From NCBI RefSeq assembly GCF_039541875.1, contig NZ_BAABHB010000012.1, positions 150,309 to 214,308 of the forward strand: DNA of 64,000 nucleotides, given 5' to 3'. Position 1 is the stretch's first letter, and each line of letters opens with the position of its first letter. The position numbers and the translations under genes are program-made. This DNA comes from Nibrella viscosa. Its GTDB lineage: Bacteria > Bacteroidota > Bacteroidia > Cytophagales > Spirosomataceae. Below the pieces are notes generated by a model. It had not been told where the DNA came from. It did no database searches and was given only the letters and a program-made list of their open reading frames with translations. Below, one piece after another: positions 7,994 to 16,930 of this stretch.

Positions 7994-9280
7994 TTAACGA
8001 ACAGTTTCAGTTTTCACCTCATACCCTTTCCAGCCGTAGTAAGCCACTACCAGAAAACACAGCAGCGGTACGATATACGACACCTGAATGTTGCTCTGGT
8101 CGGAAATCCAGCCCATAATCAGCGGAAACAGCGCCCCGCCCGCAATAGCCATCACCAGCAGCGACGAGCCCAGTTCCCGATCCTCATCAACTTTGTCGAT
8201 AGCCAGTGCAAAAATGGTTGGGAACATAATGGACTCGAAGAACGGCACGGCAAACAGCGCCCACACAGCCAGCTGCGACTGCACCGTCAGGGCCAGCGCC
8301 AGCAGTCCCATACTGATTAGCGAATAGATCATCAGCAGCCGGTTGGCGGCTATATACCGGGTTAAAAACGTACCCACAAAGCGGCCGATCATAAAACCGA
8401 ACATAGCCATACCCAGCCAGAAAGCGGCTTCTTTTTCGGGCACATCGCTGGTATATTTGGCAAAGCGGATGAAAAAGCTCGTGACGCATACCTGCGCCCC
8501 AACGTAGAAGAACTGCGCCAACACGCCCAGGCTCAGGTGCCGGTGCTGCAAGGCCGTTCGTAGCGACGATTTACCGTTACTACCTCCCTCCCTGAACTCC
8601 GGCATTTTGGTAAACAGAAACAGTACCATCACCCCCGTAACCACCAGGCCGATGATGAGGTAAGGCGTTTTTACCAGATCGGCCTCGTATTGCAGGTACT
8701 GATCCAGTTGCCCGGGCGACATTGCATTCAGTTCAGCCTCGGTATGTTCAATGCCACTCAGGATAAACTGCCCGCCTAATATGGGAGCCAGAAACGCGCC
8801 CAGCCCGTTAAATGACTGGCTAAAGTTAAGCCGCGTCGTGGCCGATTCAGAAGGCCCCAGGATTGTAACATACGGATTAGCGGCTGTTTCCAGAAAGGCA
8901 CAACCGGCCGCGATAATGAACAAGGCACCCAGAAAGAACACGTACATCCGGGTGCCGGCGGCCGGTACAAACAGGAACGCACCAATGGCATACAACAACA
9001 AACCGGCAATAATGCCCTGCCGGTACCCGTACCGCTTCATGATCAGCCCGGCCGGCACCGCCATCAGAAAGTAGCCCAGGTACACGGCTGAGTCAATTAA
9101 CGCCGATTGCAGATCGGTGAGCCGACAGGCTTTTTTGAGGTGGGGGATCAGAATGGGTTCGAGGTTATGGACAAACGCCCAGAGGAAAAACAGGCTCGTC
9201 ACCAGCGCAAAAGCCAGCTTGTAATTGCCGGTAGACCCGGCCGTGGCTTTTGCCGCCGGAGTAGTTGACACAGACGCCAT
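7994..9280 (-). CDS. fucP: L-fucose:H+ symporter, MFS permease
   Basis: A 428-residue major facilitator with about 12 transmembrane helices, FHS (fucose-galactose-glucose) subfamily. Typical signatures: TSLFFLWAFVHNLEPILIPHLKK (long loop after the first helix, residues about 29-51), AVYLGYFLMAVPAGLIMKRYGYR, and AGCAFLETAANPYVTILGP with the family-typical ANPY. Imports L-fucose through the inner membrane with protons. It sits 3 bp before the mutarotase gene and after the fucose dehydrogenase gene. Confidence 0.9.
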   Translation of the reverse strand: MASVSTTPAAKATAGSTGNYKLAFALVTSLFFLWAFVHNLEPILIPHLKKACRLTDLQSALIDSAVYLGYFLMAVPAGLIMKRYGYRQGIIAGLLLYAIGAFLFVPAAGTRMYVFFLGALFIIAAGCAFLETAANPYVTILGPSESATTRLNFSQSFNGLGAFLAPILGGQFILSGIEHTEAELNAMSPGQLDQYLQYEADLVKTPYLIIGLVVTGVMVLFLFTKMPEFREGGSNGKSSLRTALQHRHLSLGVLAQFFYVGAQVCVTSFFIRFAKYTSDVPEKEAAFWLGMAMFGFMIGRFVGTFLTRYIAANRLLMIYSLISMGLLALALTVQSQLAVWALFAVPFFESIMFPTIFALAIDKVDEDRELGSSLLVMAIAGGALFPLIMGWISDQSNIQVSYIVPLLCFLVVAYYGWKGYEVKTETVR

Positions 9281-9352
9281 ACGGTATGCGTTTAGGAGTT
9301 GTTCTGTTGTATAAAGGCATTTTCGCCCTGCTTTACCCTATCAGACAGAAAA

Positions 9353-10135
9353 CTACGTCAGGGCCCTATCCATATGCACATACCCACCATCTACGTGAAT
9401 GAGCTGGCCGGTGGTATGGCTCGACTTATCAGACAGCAGAAACACCACCATATTGGCAATCTCTTCGGTGGTTGTCATGCGCTTCTCATACGGTATTTTT
9501 GAAACGATCGACGCCAGCTTCTCCTCCGGGTTCGGCAGGGTTTGAATCCATTTTTCATACAGCGGTGTCCAGCACTCCGCCACAACCAGACAGTTGACAC
9601 GAATGCCATAGGGCAGCAGTTCTACCGCCCACTCGCGGGTCAGCGCATTCCGGCCACCGTTGGCTGCTGCATACGCTGAGGTATTCCCCTGCCCGGTTTC
9701 GGCCACTTTGGAGCCAATGTTGACAATACTGCCTTTTGACTCCTTCAGCGCCGGCAGCGCGTGGTGCGCCATCAGGTAGTAATGCACCAGGTTGCGGTGC
9801 AGCGACGCCATAAACTGCTCATACGACCCTTTCTCCAGCCCTACGCCATCATTCACCCCCGCATTGTTGACCAGCCCGTCAATGCGCCCAAACTGCGCCA
9901 GCGTCTGCTCCACAGCGTTTTTACAGTCGTCCGGCCTGGTTAGCTCGGCAACAAGCTGAAAGGCACGTCCGCCTGATTCTTCAATCCTGGTTACGGTTTG
10001 CCGGTTGTCCTCTTCATTCCGGCCGACAATGACCGGGACCGCACCCTCAGCCGCCAGCGTGGTAGCAATGCCTTCGCCGATGCCCTTGGCACCACCGGTT
10101 ACAATAATGATTTTGTCTTGCAGATTCAGGTTCAT
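9353..10135 (-). CDS. SDR-family dehydrogenase, probable L-fucose dehydrogenase
   Basis: A 260-residue short-chain dehydrogenase: cofactor motif TGGAKGIG at residues 13-20, NNAG at 90-93, serine of the active site at S142 (NIGSK), tyrosine Y155. The position of the catalytic lysine in YxxxK is asparagine here (YAAAN, N159), which is odd. By context it oxidises L-fucose to L-fucono-lactone with NAD(P), the first step of the non-phosphorylative route. ATG at 10135 was chosen because the Rossmann motif starts about 10 residues later; an ORF extension to 10207 has no family match. Confidence 0.8.
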   Translation of the reverse strand: MNLNLQDKIIIVTGGAKGIGEGIATTLAAEGAVPVIVGRNEEDNRQTVTRIEESGGRAFQLVAELTRPDDCKNAVEQTLAQFGRIDGLVNNAGVNDGVGLEKGSYEQFMASLHRNLVHYYLMAHHALPALKESKGSIVNIGSKVAETGQGNTSAYAAANGGRNALTREWAVELLPYGIRVNCLVVAECWTPLYEKWIQTLPNPEEKLASIVSKIPYEKRMTTTEEIANMVVFLLSDKSSHTTGQLIHVDGGYVHMDRALT

Positions 10136-10220
10136 GGTTCTTCCGGTCAGCCTGCCGGAGCGGGTGGTAATCAGGTTGGTAATTACAATGAATTTAGCCG
10201 GCAGCAATCGCCGGCAGGCA

Positions 10221-11045
10221 TTACAGGTTATAAAACGCCACAGCGTTTCCGCCGAATACTTTATCCCGCACTGCCGGCCCCCACGGCTCTACGTATTCTT
10301 CGATAAGGTTTTTGACCTGCGTGTAGTTGGCCGCTACCAGACAAACCGGCCAGTCGGAGCCGTACACCAGCCGGTCGGGGCCGAAATGTTCGAATAGCAC
10401 ATCCAGGTACGGGAAAAAATCTTTTTTGCTCCAGTTATGCCAGTCGGCCTCGGTCACCATGCCCGATACTTTGCAGTACACATTGGGGCTCTTGGCAATT
10501 TCGGCCATGTAATTCGACCAGGTATTAATTTTCTGCTCTTTGATGTACGGCTTAGCCAGATGGTCGATGATAAATTTAACTTCCGGCACGGCCTGCACCA
10601 GTTGCAAAGCCGCTTTTAGCTGGTTGGGGTAGATGAGAATATCGTAGGTAAAGTCGAAGGCGGTAAGCTGCCGGATACCCCGGATAAACTCCGGGCGGGT
10701 CATGAAATCCTCCGGCTCCGCCTGCACCACATGCCGGAAGCCTTTAATCTCTTCTATTTGCGAGAAAGCCTCCAGCCGCTCGTACACCGTCTCCGACCGC
10801 AAATCGACCCAGCCCACTACGCCTTTGATAAAACCATACGCCTGCGCCAACTGAGCCAGAAACAGCGTCTCCTCTTCCGACTGAGACGCCTGCACAGCTA
10901 CGCAGCCGTTGATGCCGTTCTCCTGTAGCACCGGCTCCAGATCGGCCGGCAGAAAATCGCGCCGAATGGCCTGCATCTCTTCCGTAATCCAGCTATCCCG
11001 CTCCGGATCATAAAACCAAAAGTGCTGATGCGCGTCAATGGTCAT
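10221..11045 (-). CDS. amidohydrolase-family lactonase, probable L-fuconolactonase
   Basis: A 274-residue TIM-barrel hydrolase of the amidohydrolase-2 family. The N-terminal metal motif is IDAHQHFWFYDPERDSW (residues 3-19), later motifs include FIIDHLAKPYI with a conserved histidine and LVYGSDWPVC with a conserved aspartate. Such proteins hydrolyse sugar lactones; in this operon the substrate would be L-fucono-1,5-lactone or 1,4-lactone, giving L-fuconate. Located between the dehydrogenase and the four-helix-bundle gene. Confidence 0.86.
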   Translation of the reverse strand: MTIDAHQHFWFYDPERDSWITEEMQAIRRDFLPADLEPVLQENGINGCVAVQASQSEEETLFLAQLAQAYGFIKGVVGWVDLRSETVYERLEAFSQIEEIKGFRHVVQAEPEDFMTRPEFIRGIRQLTAFDFTYDILIYPNQLKAALQLVQAVPEVKFIIDHLAKPYIKEQKINTWSNYMAEIAKSPNVYCKVSGMVTEADWHNWSKKDFFPYLDVLFEHFGPDRLVYGSDWPVCLVAANYTQVKNLIEEYVEPWGPAVRDKVFGGNAVAFYNL

Positions 11046-11085
11046 TGAGTTAAGAATTAAGAGTTAAGAGTTAAGAGTTAAAGAG
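11046..11085. repeat. GAGTTAAGA-type short repeat, left copy
   Basis: Tandem copies of GAGTTAA/GAATTAA lie at the 3' edge of the four-helix-bundle gene; the reverse complement of the same motif (CTAACTCTTAATTCTTAACTC) flanks the gene's other side at about 11480-11516. The stop codon of the gene and its last three codons lie inside this repeat. Confidence 0.7.
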
Positions 11086-11478
11086 TGGGGTCAGGTAGTA
11101 GGGGTCGTCTTCGCGGGCGATGGGAGGGCTTCCCTGGGTGGTTAACAGAATGGAACTGAGGATGCGCACTAACTCTTCACAATCATTGAGCAGGGAATTG
11201 GCCATACGTTCATCCAGATAATTGGTACTCTGTAATAATCGCAGCCAATAGCAGGACGCTCTGGCTTCTTTGTACGCAATGCTCATCTTGGCCGTGAAAT
11301 CCTTACGGGAAAAGCCACCGGTTGCCTCCTCCACGTTAGCCCCAATTGAAGTGCCACTTTTCAGGAGTTGCTCGGCAAGCTTATACGGAGCTCTATTCTC
11401 AATCAGCCACTTAAACAGATTCACTATCCGTATGCTGAAGGCAAACGACTTCTCCTGTATAACACTCTTACGCTCCAT
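11071..11478 (-). CDS. four-helix bundle protein (23S rRNA intervening-sequence/Avd-like family)
   Basis: A 135-residue all-helical protein of the S23/Avd-like four-helix bundle family. Diagnostic stretches are QLLKSGTSIGANVEEATGG (residues 38-56) and YKEARASCYWLRLL near residue 70. No enzymatic role is known; relatives occur as stand-alone genes or with diversity-generating retroelements, but no reverse transcriptase is visible here. It sits inside the fucose operon between the lactonase and the FAH-type hydrolase, flanked by inverted GAGTTAAGA repeats, so it is probably an inserted passenger rather than part of the pathway. Confidence 0.88.
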   Translation of the reverse strand: MERKSVIQEKSFAFSIRIVNLFKWLIENRAPYKLAEQLLKSGTSIGANVEEATGGFSRKDFTAKMSIAYKEARASCYWLRLLQSTNYLDERMANSLLNDCEELVRILSSILLTTQGSPPIAREDDPYYLTPLFNS

Positions 11479-11479
11479 A

Positions 11480-11516
11480 ACCCTAACTCTTAATTCTTAA
11501 CTCATAACTCTTAACT
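11480..11516. repeat. GAGTTAAGA-type short repeat, right copy (inverted)
   Basis: CTAACTCTTAATTCTTAACTC and a further ACTCTTAACT segment mirror the left copy at 11046-11085. The pair brackets the four-helix-bundle gene; a similar pair of arms occurs at 55463-55531 without a gene between them. The FAH gene's stop codon lies in this repeat. Confidence 0.7.
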
Positions 11517-12365
11517 GAAAGCGACTGCTTTCTGGCGTTGAACCCCTAAGTTCTCAATACCGAGTTCTACTATATCGCCGGGCTTCAGGTAACGGGGGGG
11601 CTTCAGACCAAGACCAACGCCGGAGGGGGTACCCGTCGAGATGACGTCGCCGGGGAGCAGGGTCATAAACTGACTGATGTAGCTGACCAGCGTCGGCACG
11701 TCGAAAATCATGTCGTCGGTATTGGAGTCCTGGAGCAGCTCATTGTTTACCTTCAGCCAGAGGTTCAACTTGTTGGGGTTGGAAATTTCGTCTTTTGTTG
11801 CCAGAAAGGGCCCCAGGGGCGCAAAGGTATCGGCACTTTTACCCTTTACCCACTGTCCACCCCGCTCTATCTGGAACGCCCGTTCGCTGTAGTCGTTGTG
11901 CAGGGCGTAGCCGGCGATGTAGTCAAAAGCCTCGTCTTTCTCTACATAGGTAGCTTTTTTGCCGATTACAATAGCCAGTTCCACTTCCCAGTCCGTCTTT
12001 TCGGAGCGTTTCGGGATAACGACATTATCATTGGGGCCGCAGAGCGCCGTCGTGGATTTGAAAAACAGAATCGGCTCGGCCGGAATGGGGGCATTGGTTT
12101 CGGCTGCGTGTTTGGCATAATTCAGCCCAACACAGACGATTTTGGAAGGACGCTTGATACAGGAGGCCGTACGCTCATTCGGGCCAACTTCCGGACAGAA
12201 ATCAGCATTGCCCTTGAGCCAGTTCGCCAGGCGCTCGATGCCATTAGTGGCAAAGAACTGCTCGTCATAATCCTGACCAAACGAGACTACATTAATGGCT
12301 TTGCCATTGGGGAGAATAACACCAGGATGTTCATTATCGGCGGGACCGAAGCGGAAGAGTTTCAT
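11511..12365 (-). CDS. fumarylacetoacetate hydrolase family protein, probable 2,4-diketo-3-deoxy-L-fuconate hydrolase
   Basis: A 284-residue FAH-fold hydrolase. Conserved elements are KIVCVGLNYAKHAAE (residues about 74-88), the metal-binding EVELAIVIGK, ALHNDYSERAFQ, and GDVISTGTPSGVGLGLKPP near the end. These enzymes cleave a carbon-carbon bond in beta-diketo acids. In the fucose route described for Xanthomonas, this family splits 2,4-diketo-3-deoxy-L-fuconate into pyruvate and L-lactate, which suits its position beside the keto-deoxyfuconate dehydrogenase. Assignment to this substrate is inferred from context. Confidence 0.85.
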   Translation of the reverse strand: MKLFRFGPADNEHPGVILPNGKAINVVSFGQDYDEQFFATNGIERLANWLKGNADFCPEVGPNERTASCIKRPSKIVCVGLNYAKHAAETNAPIPAEPILFFKSTTALCGPNDNVVIPKRSEKTDWEVELAIVIGKKATYVEKDEAFDYIAGYALHNDYSERAFQIERGGQWVKGKSADTFAPLGPFLATKDEISNPNKLNLWLKVNNELLQDSNTDDMIFDVPTLVSYISQFMTLLPGDVISTGTPSGVGLGLKPPRYLKPGDIVELGIENLGVQRQKAVAFS

Positions 12366-12419
12366 TTTATTTTAAGACGTTAGAGATTAGACATTAGATT
12401 TTAGACTTTCGCAGCAAGT

Positions 12420-13193
12420 TTAATTATTCAAGCGTGTGAAGCCACCATCAATGGGGTAGTCGCAGCCGGTGATGAAGCCGGCTTCGTCGGAACAGAGATA
12501 CAGGGCCAGCGCACCGATTTCCGAGGGCTTCGCCATGCGGCCGATGGGCTGGGTGGCCGCCAGTTTGGCAAACATCTCCTCCTCCCGGCCGGGGTAATTC
12601 TTAGCCAGAAAGCCATCGACAAACGGCGTATGCACCCGAGCCGGCGAAATGCAGTTACAGCGGATGTTGTGCTTCAGGTAATCTTTGGCGACGGATAAGG
12701 TCATGGTCAGTACGGCTCCTTTGCTCATGGAGTAGGCGAACCGGTCGGGTATACCTATGGTAGCCGCCACCGACGCCATGTTCAGGATTACCCCGCCCCC
12801 ATTGGCTTTCAGGTGAGGAATAACGGCATGCAGGCAATTATACACGCCCTTGATGTTGACGCTCACAATCCGGTCGAAATCGGCCTCGGTCGTGCTCTCC
12901 GCCGTTCCGATATGCGCAATACCGGCATTGTTGACCAGTATGTGTATTGGCCCTTCGGCCACAATCTTCCCGACGACCTCCAGCACATCCGCCTGCCTGG
13001 AAATATCGACCGCGTGCGCAAACGCCCGGCCGCCATCGGCCGTAATGGCCTCAGCCACCTGCTGCGCCTGACTGGCGTTGATTTCTAAAATATGCACTGT
13101 GGCACCGGCTTTGGCAAAGGTCTGCGAAATAGCCAGCCCGATGCCGCTGGCCCCGCCCGTAACGAGCGCTGTTTTTCCGTGTAGGGTGAACAT
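12420..13193 (-). CDS. SDR-family dehydrogenase, probable 2-keto-3-deoxy-L-fuconate dehydrogenase
   Basis: A 257-residue classical SDR with an intact active site: TGGASGIG (residues 12-19), NNAG, ASVAATIG with the catalytic serine, and YSMSKGAV giving the YxxxK pair. The C-terminus ITGCDYPIDGGFT is typical. In this operon it should oxidise 2-keto-3-deoxy-L-fuconate at C4. ATG at 13193 is used; the upstream extension to 13256 is read from a repeat and has no homology. Confidence 0.84.
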   Translation of the reverse strand: MFTLHGKTALVTGGASGIGLAISQTFAKAGATVHILEINASQAQQVAEAITADGGRAFAHAVDISRQADVLEVVGKIVAEGPIHILVNNAGIAHIGTAESTTEADFDRIVSVNIKGVYNCLHAVIPHLKANGGGVILNMASVAATIGIPDRFAYSMSKGAVLTMTLSVAKDYLKHNIRCNCISPARVHTPFVDGFLAKNYPGREEEMFAKLAATQPIGRMAKPSEIGALALYLCSDEAGFITGCDYPIDGGFTRLNN

Positions 13194-13195
13194 AA

Positions 13196-13313
13196 GTGAA
13201 AGAGCGAAAGAGTGAATGAGCGAAAGAGCGGGGGGCGTAGCCTGAAAAAGTGGCAAGATACCGTACGGTAATCGCTCTTTCGGGCTACGCGCCCCGCTCT
13301 TTCACTCTTTCAC
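13196..13313. repeat. intergenic imperfect inverted repeat rich in GAAAGAGTGAAAGAGC
   Basis: Between two fucose genes, the left arm (13196-13242, AGCGAAAGAGCG... ending GGCGTAGCC) is mirrored by 13283-13313 (GGCTACGCGCCCC, then CTCTTTCACTCTTTCAC). A small palindrome CCGTACGG lies in the loop. It resembles the other palindromic intergenic repeats of this window; an effect on mRNA processing within the operon is possible. Confidence 0.65.
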
Positions 13314-13315
13314 CA

Positions 13316-14980
13316 TTAAAGTGAAACCCCCCGCTTCCAGGGGATAAAATCGTCCTGGCCGAGTTGTTCGGCTTTGGTGAGGGCTTCGCCGTTGGCTACC
13401 CGGATGATGTATTCCAGCAGCGCTTCGCCGTTTTCCTCAATGGTTTGCTCACCGTCTATGATCGGGCCGCTGTCGAAATCGATGACGTCGGGCATGCGCT
13501 TTGCCAGGGCTTTGTTGGTCGAGATTTTCACGACGGGGCAGACCGGATTACCGGTTGGCGTACCCAGGCCGGTGGTAAACAGAATGACGTTGGCCCCGGA
13601 CCCGGCCATACCGGTGGTGGCTTCTACGTCGTTGCCGGGTGTACAGAGCAGGTTTAAGCCAGGGGTGGTAGCCGGCTCGGTATAATTAAGTACATCTGCC
13701 ACGGGGGCCGTGCCGCCCTTTTTAGCCGCGCCCAGCGATTTAATGGCGTCGGTAATCAGGCCGTCTTTGATGTTGCCGGGCGATGGGTTCATATCGAAAC
13801 CGGAGCCGACGGCCTCAGCCTGGGCTGAGTAGGTTTGCATCAGGTTGATAAACTTCTCTGCTTTTTCGTCGGAGGTAGCGCGGTTAATCATCTCCTGCTC
13901 CGCTCCGCACAGCTCCGGAAACTCGGCCAGTATGGTTTTGCCGCTAAGCGAAACGATAATATCCGACAGATGCCCGATGGCCGGATTGGCCGAAATACCG
14001 GAGAAGCCGTCGGAGCCGCCACACTTCAGACCGACGGTCAGTTTGCTGAGCGGAGCCGGCTTACGCTCCAGTTTATTGATCTCCACCAGGTGCAGGAACG
14101 TATCTTTGATGGCCTGCGACATCAGCGCGAACTCCGTACCAGCCTGCTGCTCATACACCAGCAGCGGCTTGTCGGCTTTCGGATTCTGCCGCTTCATTTC
14201 TTTTGCCAGCATATCGCCCTGGAGGTGCTGACAACCCAGACTCAGCACCGTTGCACCGGCCACATTGGGGTTATTGATAAACCCAGCCAGCAGGGAGCAG
14301 AGTGCCTGCGAATCCTGCCGGGTACCCCCACAGCCCATCTCGTGGGTAATGAACTTGATGCCATCCACGTTTTTGAACGGCCGGGTTTGGGTATGGGTAA
14401 ACGTCTGGAGTTGCGAGGGATCGGCAAAGGGCTCAATTTTTTTGATGATGTCCAGTTCACCCGCCTGGTACAGACTCAGTAGCTGGTGTACCTGCTCCCG
14501 GTACATATCCGGCTGGGCATAGCCCAGTTCCCGCTCAAAGGCTTCTTTCAGAATCAGCACGTTCCGGTTCTCGCAGAACACCAGCGGCACCACCAGCCAG
14601 TAGTTGCGGGTGCCAACCTGCCCGTCGGCGCGATGATAGCCCATAAACGTTCGCCCCTGCCAGGATGTTACATCAGGCGGCTGCCAGCTATGCGGCTGCT
14701 TTCTGTCGAGGCCGTAGCGATCCGAATCATGCTTCAGGTTGAAGGTAGTAATGGGCTCCCCCCGGCGGATGGGCTGCGTAGCCTTCCCAACCAGCACGCC
14801 GTACATTATTACCGGGTCGCCGGGCTGCAAATCCATGGTAACAAATTTATGCTTGGCGCTGACGGTATGCGGCAAGTCGTACTCGGTATGGTTAAACTCG
14901 ATGTGTTCTCCGGCGCTGAGGTCGCGGAGCGCCACAATCACATTATCATCAGGATGAACCTTGAGAACTTTGGCGGACAT
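13316..14980 (-). CDS. UxaA/altronate-dehydratase family protein, probable L-fuconate dehydratase
   Basis: A 554-residue fused altronate/galactarate dehydratase-like enzyme: N-terminal SAF domain (residues about 1-95) and a large catalytic part with HEMGCGGTRQDS, LSLGCQHLQGD, GLKCGGSDGFSG and MAGSGANVILFTTGLGTPTG, which carry the conserved cysteines and metal-site residues. The family removes water from sugar acids. In this fucose operon the expected reaction is L-fuconate to 2-keto-3-deoxy-L-fuconate, in place of the enolase-type FucD used elsewhere. First gene of the operon, divergent from ade with 162 bp between the starts. Confidence 0.87.
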   Translation of the reverse strand: MSAKVLKVHPDDNVIVALRDLSAGEHIEFNHTEYDLPHTVSAKHKFVTMDLQPGDPVIMYGVLVGKATQPIRRGEPITTFNLKHDSDRYGLDRKQPHSWQPPDVTSWQGRTFMGYHRADGQVGTRNYWLVVPLVFCENRNVLILKEAFERELGYAQPDMYREQVHQLLSLYQAGELDIIKKIEPFADPSQLQTFTHTQTRPFKNVDGIKFITHEMGCGGTRQDSQALCSLLAGFINNPNVAGATVLSLGCQHLQGDMLAKEMKRQNPKADKPLLVYEQQAGTEFALMSQAIKDTFLHLVEINKLERKPAPLSKLTVGLKCGGSDGFSGISANPAIGHLSDIIVSLSGKTILAEFPELCGAEQEMINRATSDEKAEKFINLMQTYSAQAEAVGSGFDMNPSPGNIKDGLITDAIKSLGAAKKGGTAPVADVLNYTEPATTPGLNLLCTPGNDVEATTGMAGSGANVILFTTGLGTPTGNPVCPVVKISTNKALAKRMPDVIDFDSGPIIDGEQTIEENGEALLEYIIRVANGEALTKAEQLGQDDFIPWKRGVSL

Positions 14981-15142
14981 GGAGGACTGTTTTTTACATA
15001 AGTCGGTTCGGAAAGCGATATACCCTTACCGTTTACCAAAATCTTTGCGGACAAAACTTGTTAATTTCCCCTCCAATCTCAACTTTTGGTGATCCGCTCG
15101 TTACCAATCGATACCCATAGCTTAGCTGCCAACCTTTCATTC

Positions 15143-16780
15143 ATGCTGACTGCCAACATTATTGACCTCTTTGATCAAACAATTTACTTCGGGACCCTTG
15201 AACTGGAAAACGGCCGCATTGCCCGTATCGACCGTCAGGGAGCGCAGCGGCCGGGCGAACCCTACATTCTGCCGGGGTTTATAGATGCCCACGTCCACAT
15301 CGAAAGTTCATTGCTAACCCCGGCGCAGTTTGCCCGGCTGGCGGTATTGCACGGCACCGTGGCCACCGTCTCCGACCCGCACGAGATTGGCAACGTTCTG
15401 GGTATTCAGGGAGTGGAGTACATGATTGAAGACGGCAACCGGGTGCCGTTCAAGTTCAGCTTTGGCGCTCCCTCCTGCGTACCCGCTACTACCTTCGAGA
15501 CGGCCGGGGCCAAAATCAGCGTACGCGACGTGCGGAAACTGCTCGGCATGAAAGAAATCGGCTATCTGGCCGAGATGATGAACTTTCCGGGCGTGCTGCA
15601 TCTGGACCCCGATGTGATGGTGAAAATTGCCCTGGCTAAAGCCTTTAACAAACCCATCGACGGCCACGCGCCCGGTCTGCGGGGCGACGATGCCCAGCGG
15701 TACATTGATGCCGGTATCGAGACCGACCACGAATGCTTTACCTACGAAGAAGCCCTGGACAAAGCCCAGCGGGGTATGCACATCCTGATTCGGGAAGGCA
15801 GTGCCGCCCGGAATTTCGACGCGCTCATTCCCATTCTGGCCGAGTACCCGGCACAGGTCATGTTCTGCTCCGACGATAAACACCCCGACACCCTGCTGGA
15901 GGGGCACATTAATCAATTGGTGATCCGGGCCTTAACTAAGGGGCATACGCTCTGGCATGTCTTACGGGCGGCCTGCCTGAATCCGGTCCTGCATTACAGA
16001 CTGCCGGTAGGCCTGCTCCGCGAAGGTGACCCGGCTGATTTTATCTTGGTCAATAACCTACAGGAGTTTCGTATTCTGCGGACGGTAATTAACGGAGAAG
16101 AAGTTGCTAAAGATGGCCAGTCTCATATACCCGACCTGCGCAGTGAACACGTCAATCAGTTTGCATGCAGCCTGAAAACGCCGGCCGATTTTGTTGTTGC
16201 GGCTGCGGGGATCGGTAAAATCCGCGTGATTGAAGCGCTGGACGGGCAGTTGATCACCAATGAACTGCAGGAAGATGCTAAGGTGGAGAATGGGCAGATT
16301 GCACCCGATGTTGAGCGGGATATTTTGAAAATAACCGTAATTAACCGGTACCAGGATGCGCCCCCGGCGGTGGCGTTCATCAAAAATTTCGGCCTGAAAC
16401 AGGGCGCAGTCGCTTCGTCAGTCGGCCACGATTCGCACAACATCATTGCGGTGGGCTGCGATGATGCCAGCATTTGCCGCGCCGTAAACCTGGTTATTGA
16501 AACCAAAGGTGGCTTAAGTGCCGTAAGCGGAGACCCGGCGGCATCGTCGTATATACTTCCGTTACCCGTTGCCGGTTTAATGACCGATACAGACGGATAC
16601 CTGGTAGCTCAGCAGTATGCGGCTATTGACCGGTTTGTGAAAAGAGAATTGGGCAGTACCCTGGCAGCTCCTTTTATGACCCTATCGTTTATGGCTCTGC
16701 TGGTTATCCCTGCCCTAAAGCTGAGCGACAAAGGATTGTTCGACGGAAGTCACTTTCAGTTTACTAATCTGACCATTTAA
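15143..16780 (+). CDS. ade: adenine deaminase
   Basis: Deaminates adenine to hypoxanthine in purine salvage. The metal site PGFIDAHVHIESS (H50, H52) is followed by CSDDKHPDTLLEGHI and the C-terminal adenine-deaminase domain with SVGHDSHNIIAVGCDD and IETKGGLSAVSG. I set the start at the ATG at 15143 because family members begin two or three residues before this ANIIDLF segment; an in-frame start at 15086 would add 19 unmatched residues. Length 545 residues, normal for the family. No terminator is evident after it. Confidence 0.93.
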   Translation: MLTANIIDLFDQTIYFGTLELENGRIARIDRQGAQRPGEPYILPGFIDAHVHIESSLLTPAQFARLAVLHGTVATVSDPHEIGNVLGIQGVEYMIEDGNRVPFKFSFGAPSCVPATTFETAGAKISVRDVRKLLGMKEIGYLAEMMNFPGVLHLDPDVMVKIALAKAFNKPIDGHAPGLRGDDAQRYIDAGIETDHECFTYEEALDKAQRGMHILIREGSAARNFDALIPILAEYPAQVMFCSDDKHPDTLLEGHINQLVIRALTKGHTLWHVLRAACLNPVLHYRLPVGLLREGDPADFILVNNLQEFRILRTVINGEEVAKDGQSHIPDLRSEHVNQFACSLKTPADFVVAAAGIGKIRVIEALDGQLITNELQEDAKVENGQIAPDVERDILKITVINRYQDAPPAVAFIKNFGLKQGAVASSVGHDSHNIIAVGCDDASICRAVNLVIETKGGLSAVSGDPAASSYILPLPVAGLMTDTDGYLVAQQYAAIDRFVKRELGSTLAAPFMTLSFMALLVIPALKLSDKGLFDGSHFQFTNLTI

Positions 16781-16930
16781 ATGCCTGTCTGCTACCTTTT
16801 TGGCTGAAATTGGCGAAATTTCGCTATTAGTATTAAATTTTCTTCACTTTTTTCTAAGATCGTTTCAAATGCAATATTTTGTTGATAAATTTACAAACCC
16901 TAACCAACAAAACCCTCTCCAGTCTAACTT

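Noticed and set aside
11071..11478. Diversity-generating retroelement at the four-helix-bundle (Avd-like) gene
   Set aside because: No reverse transcriptase, template repeat or variable repeat is visible nearby.
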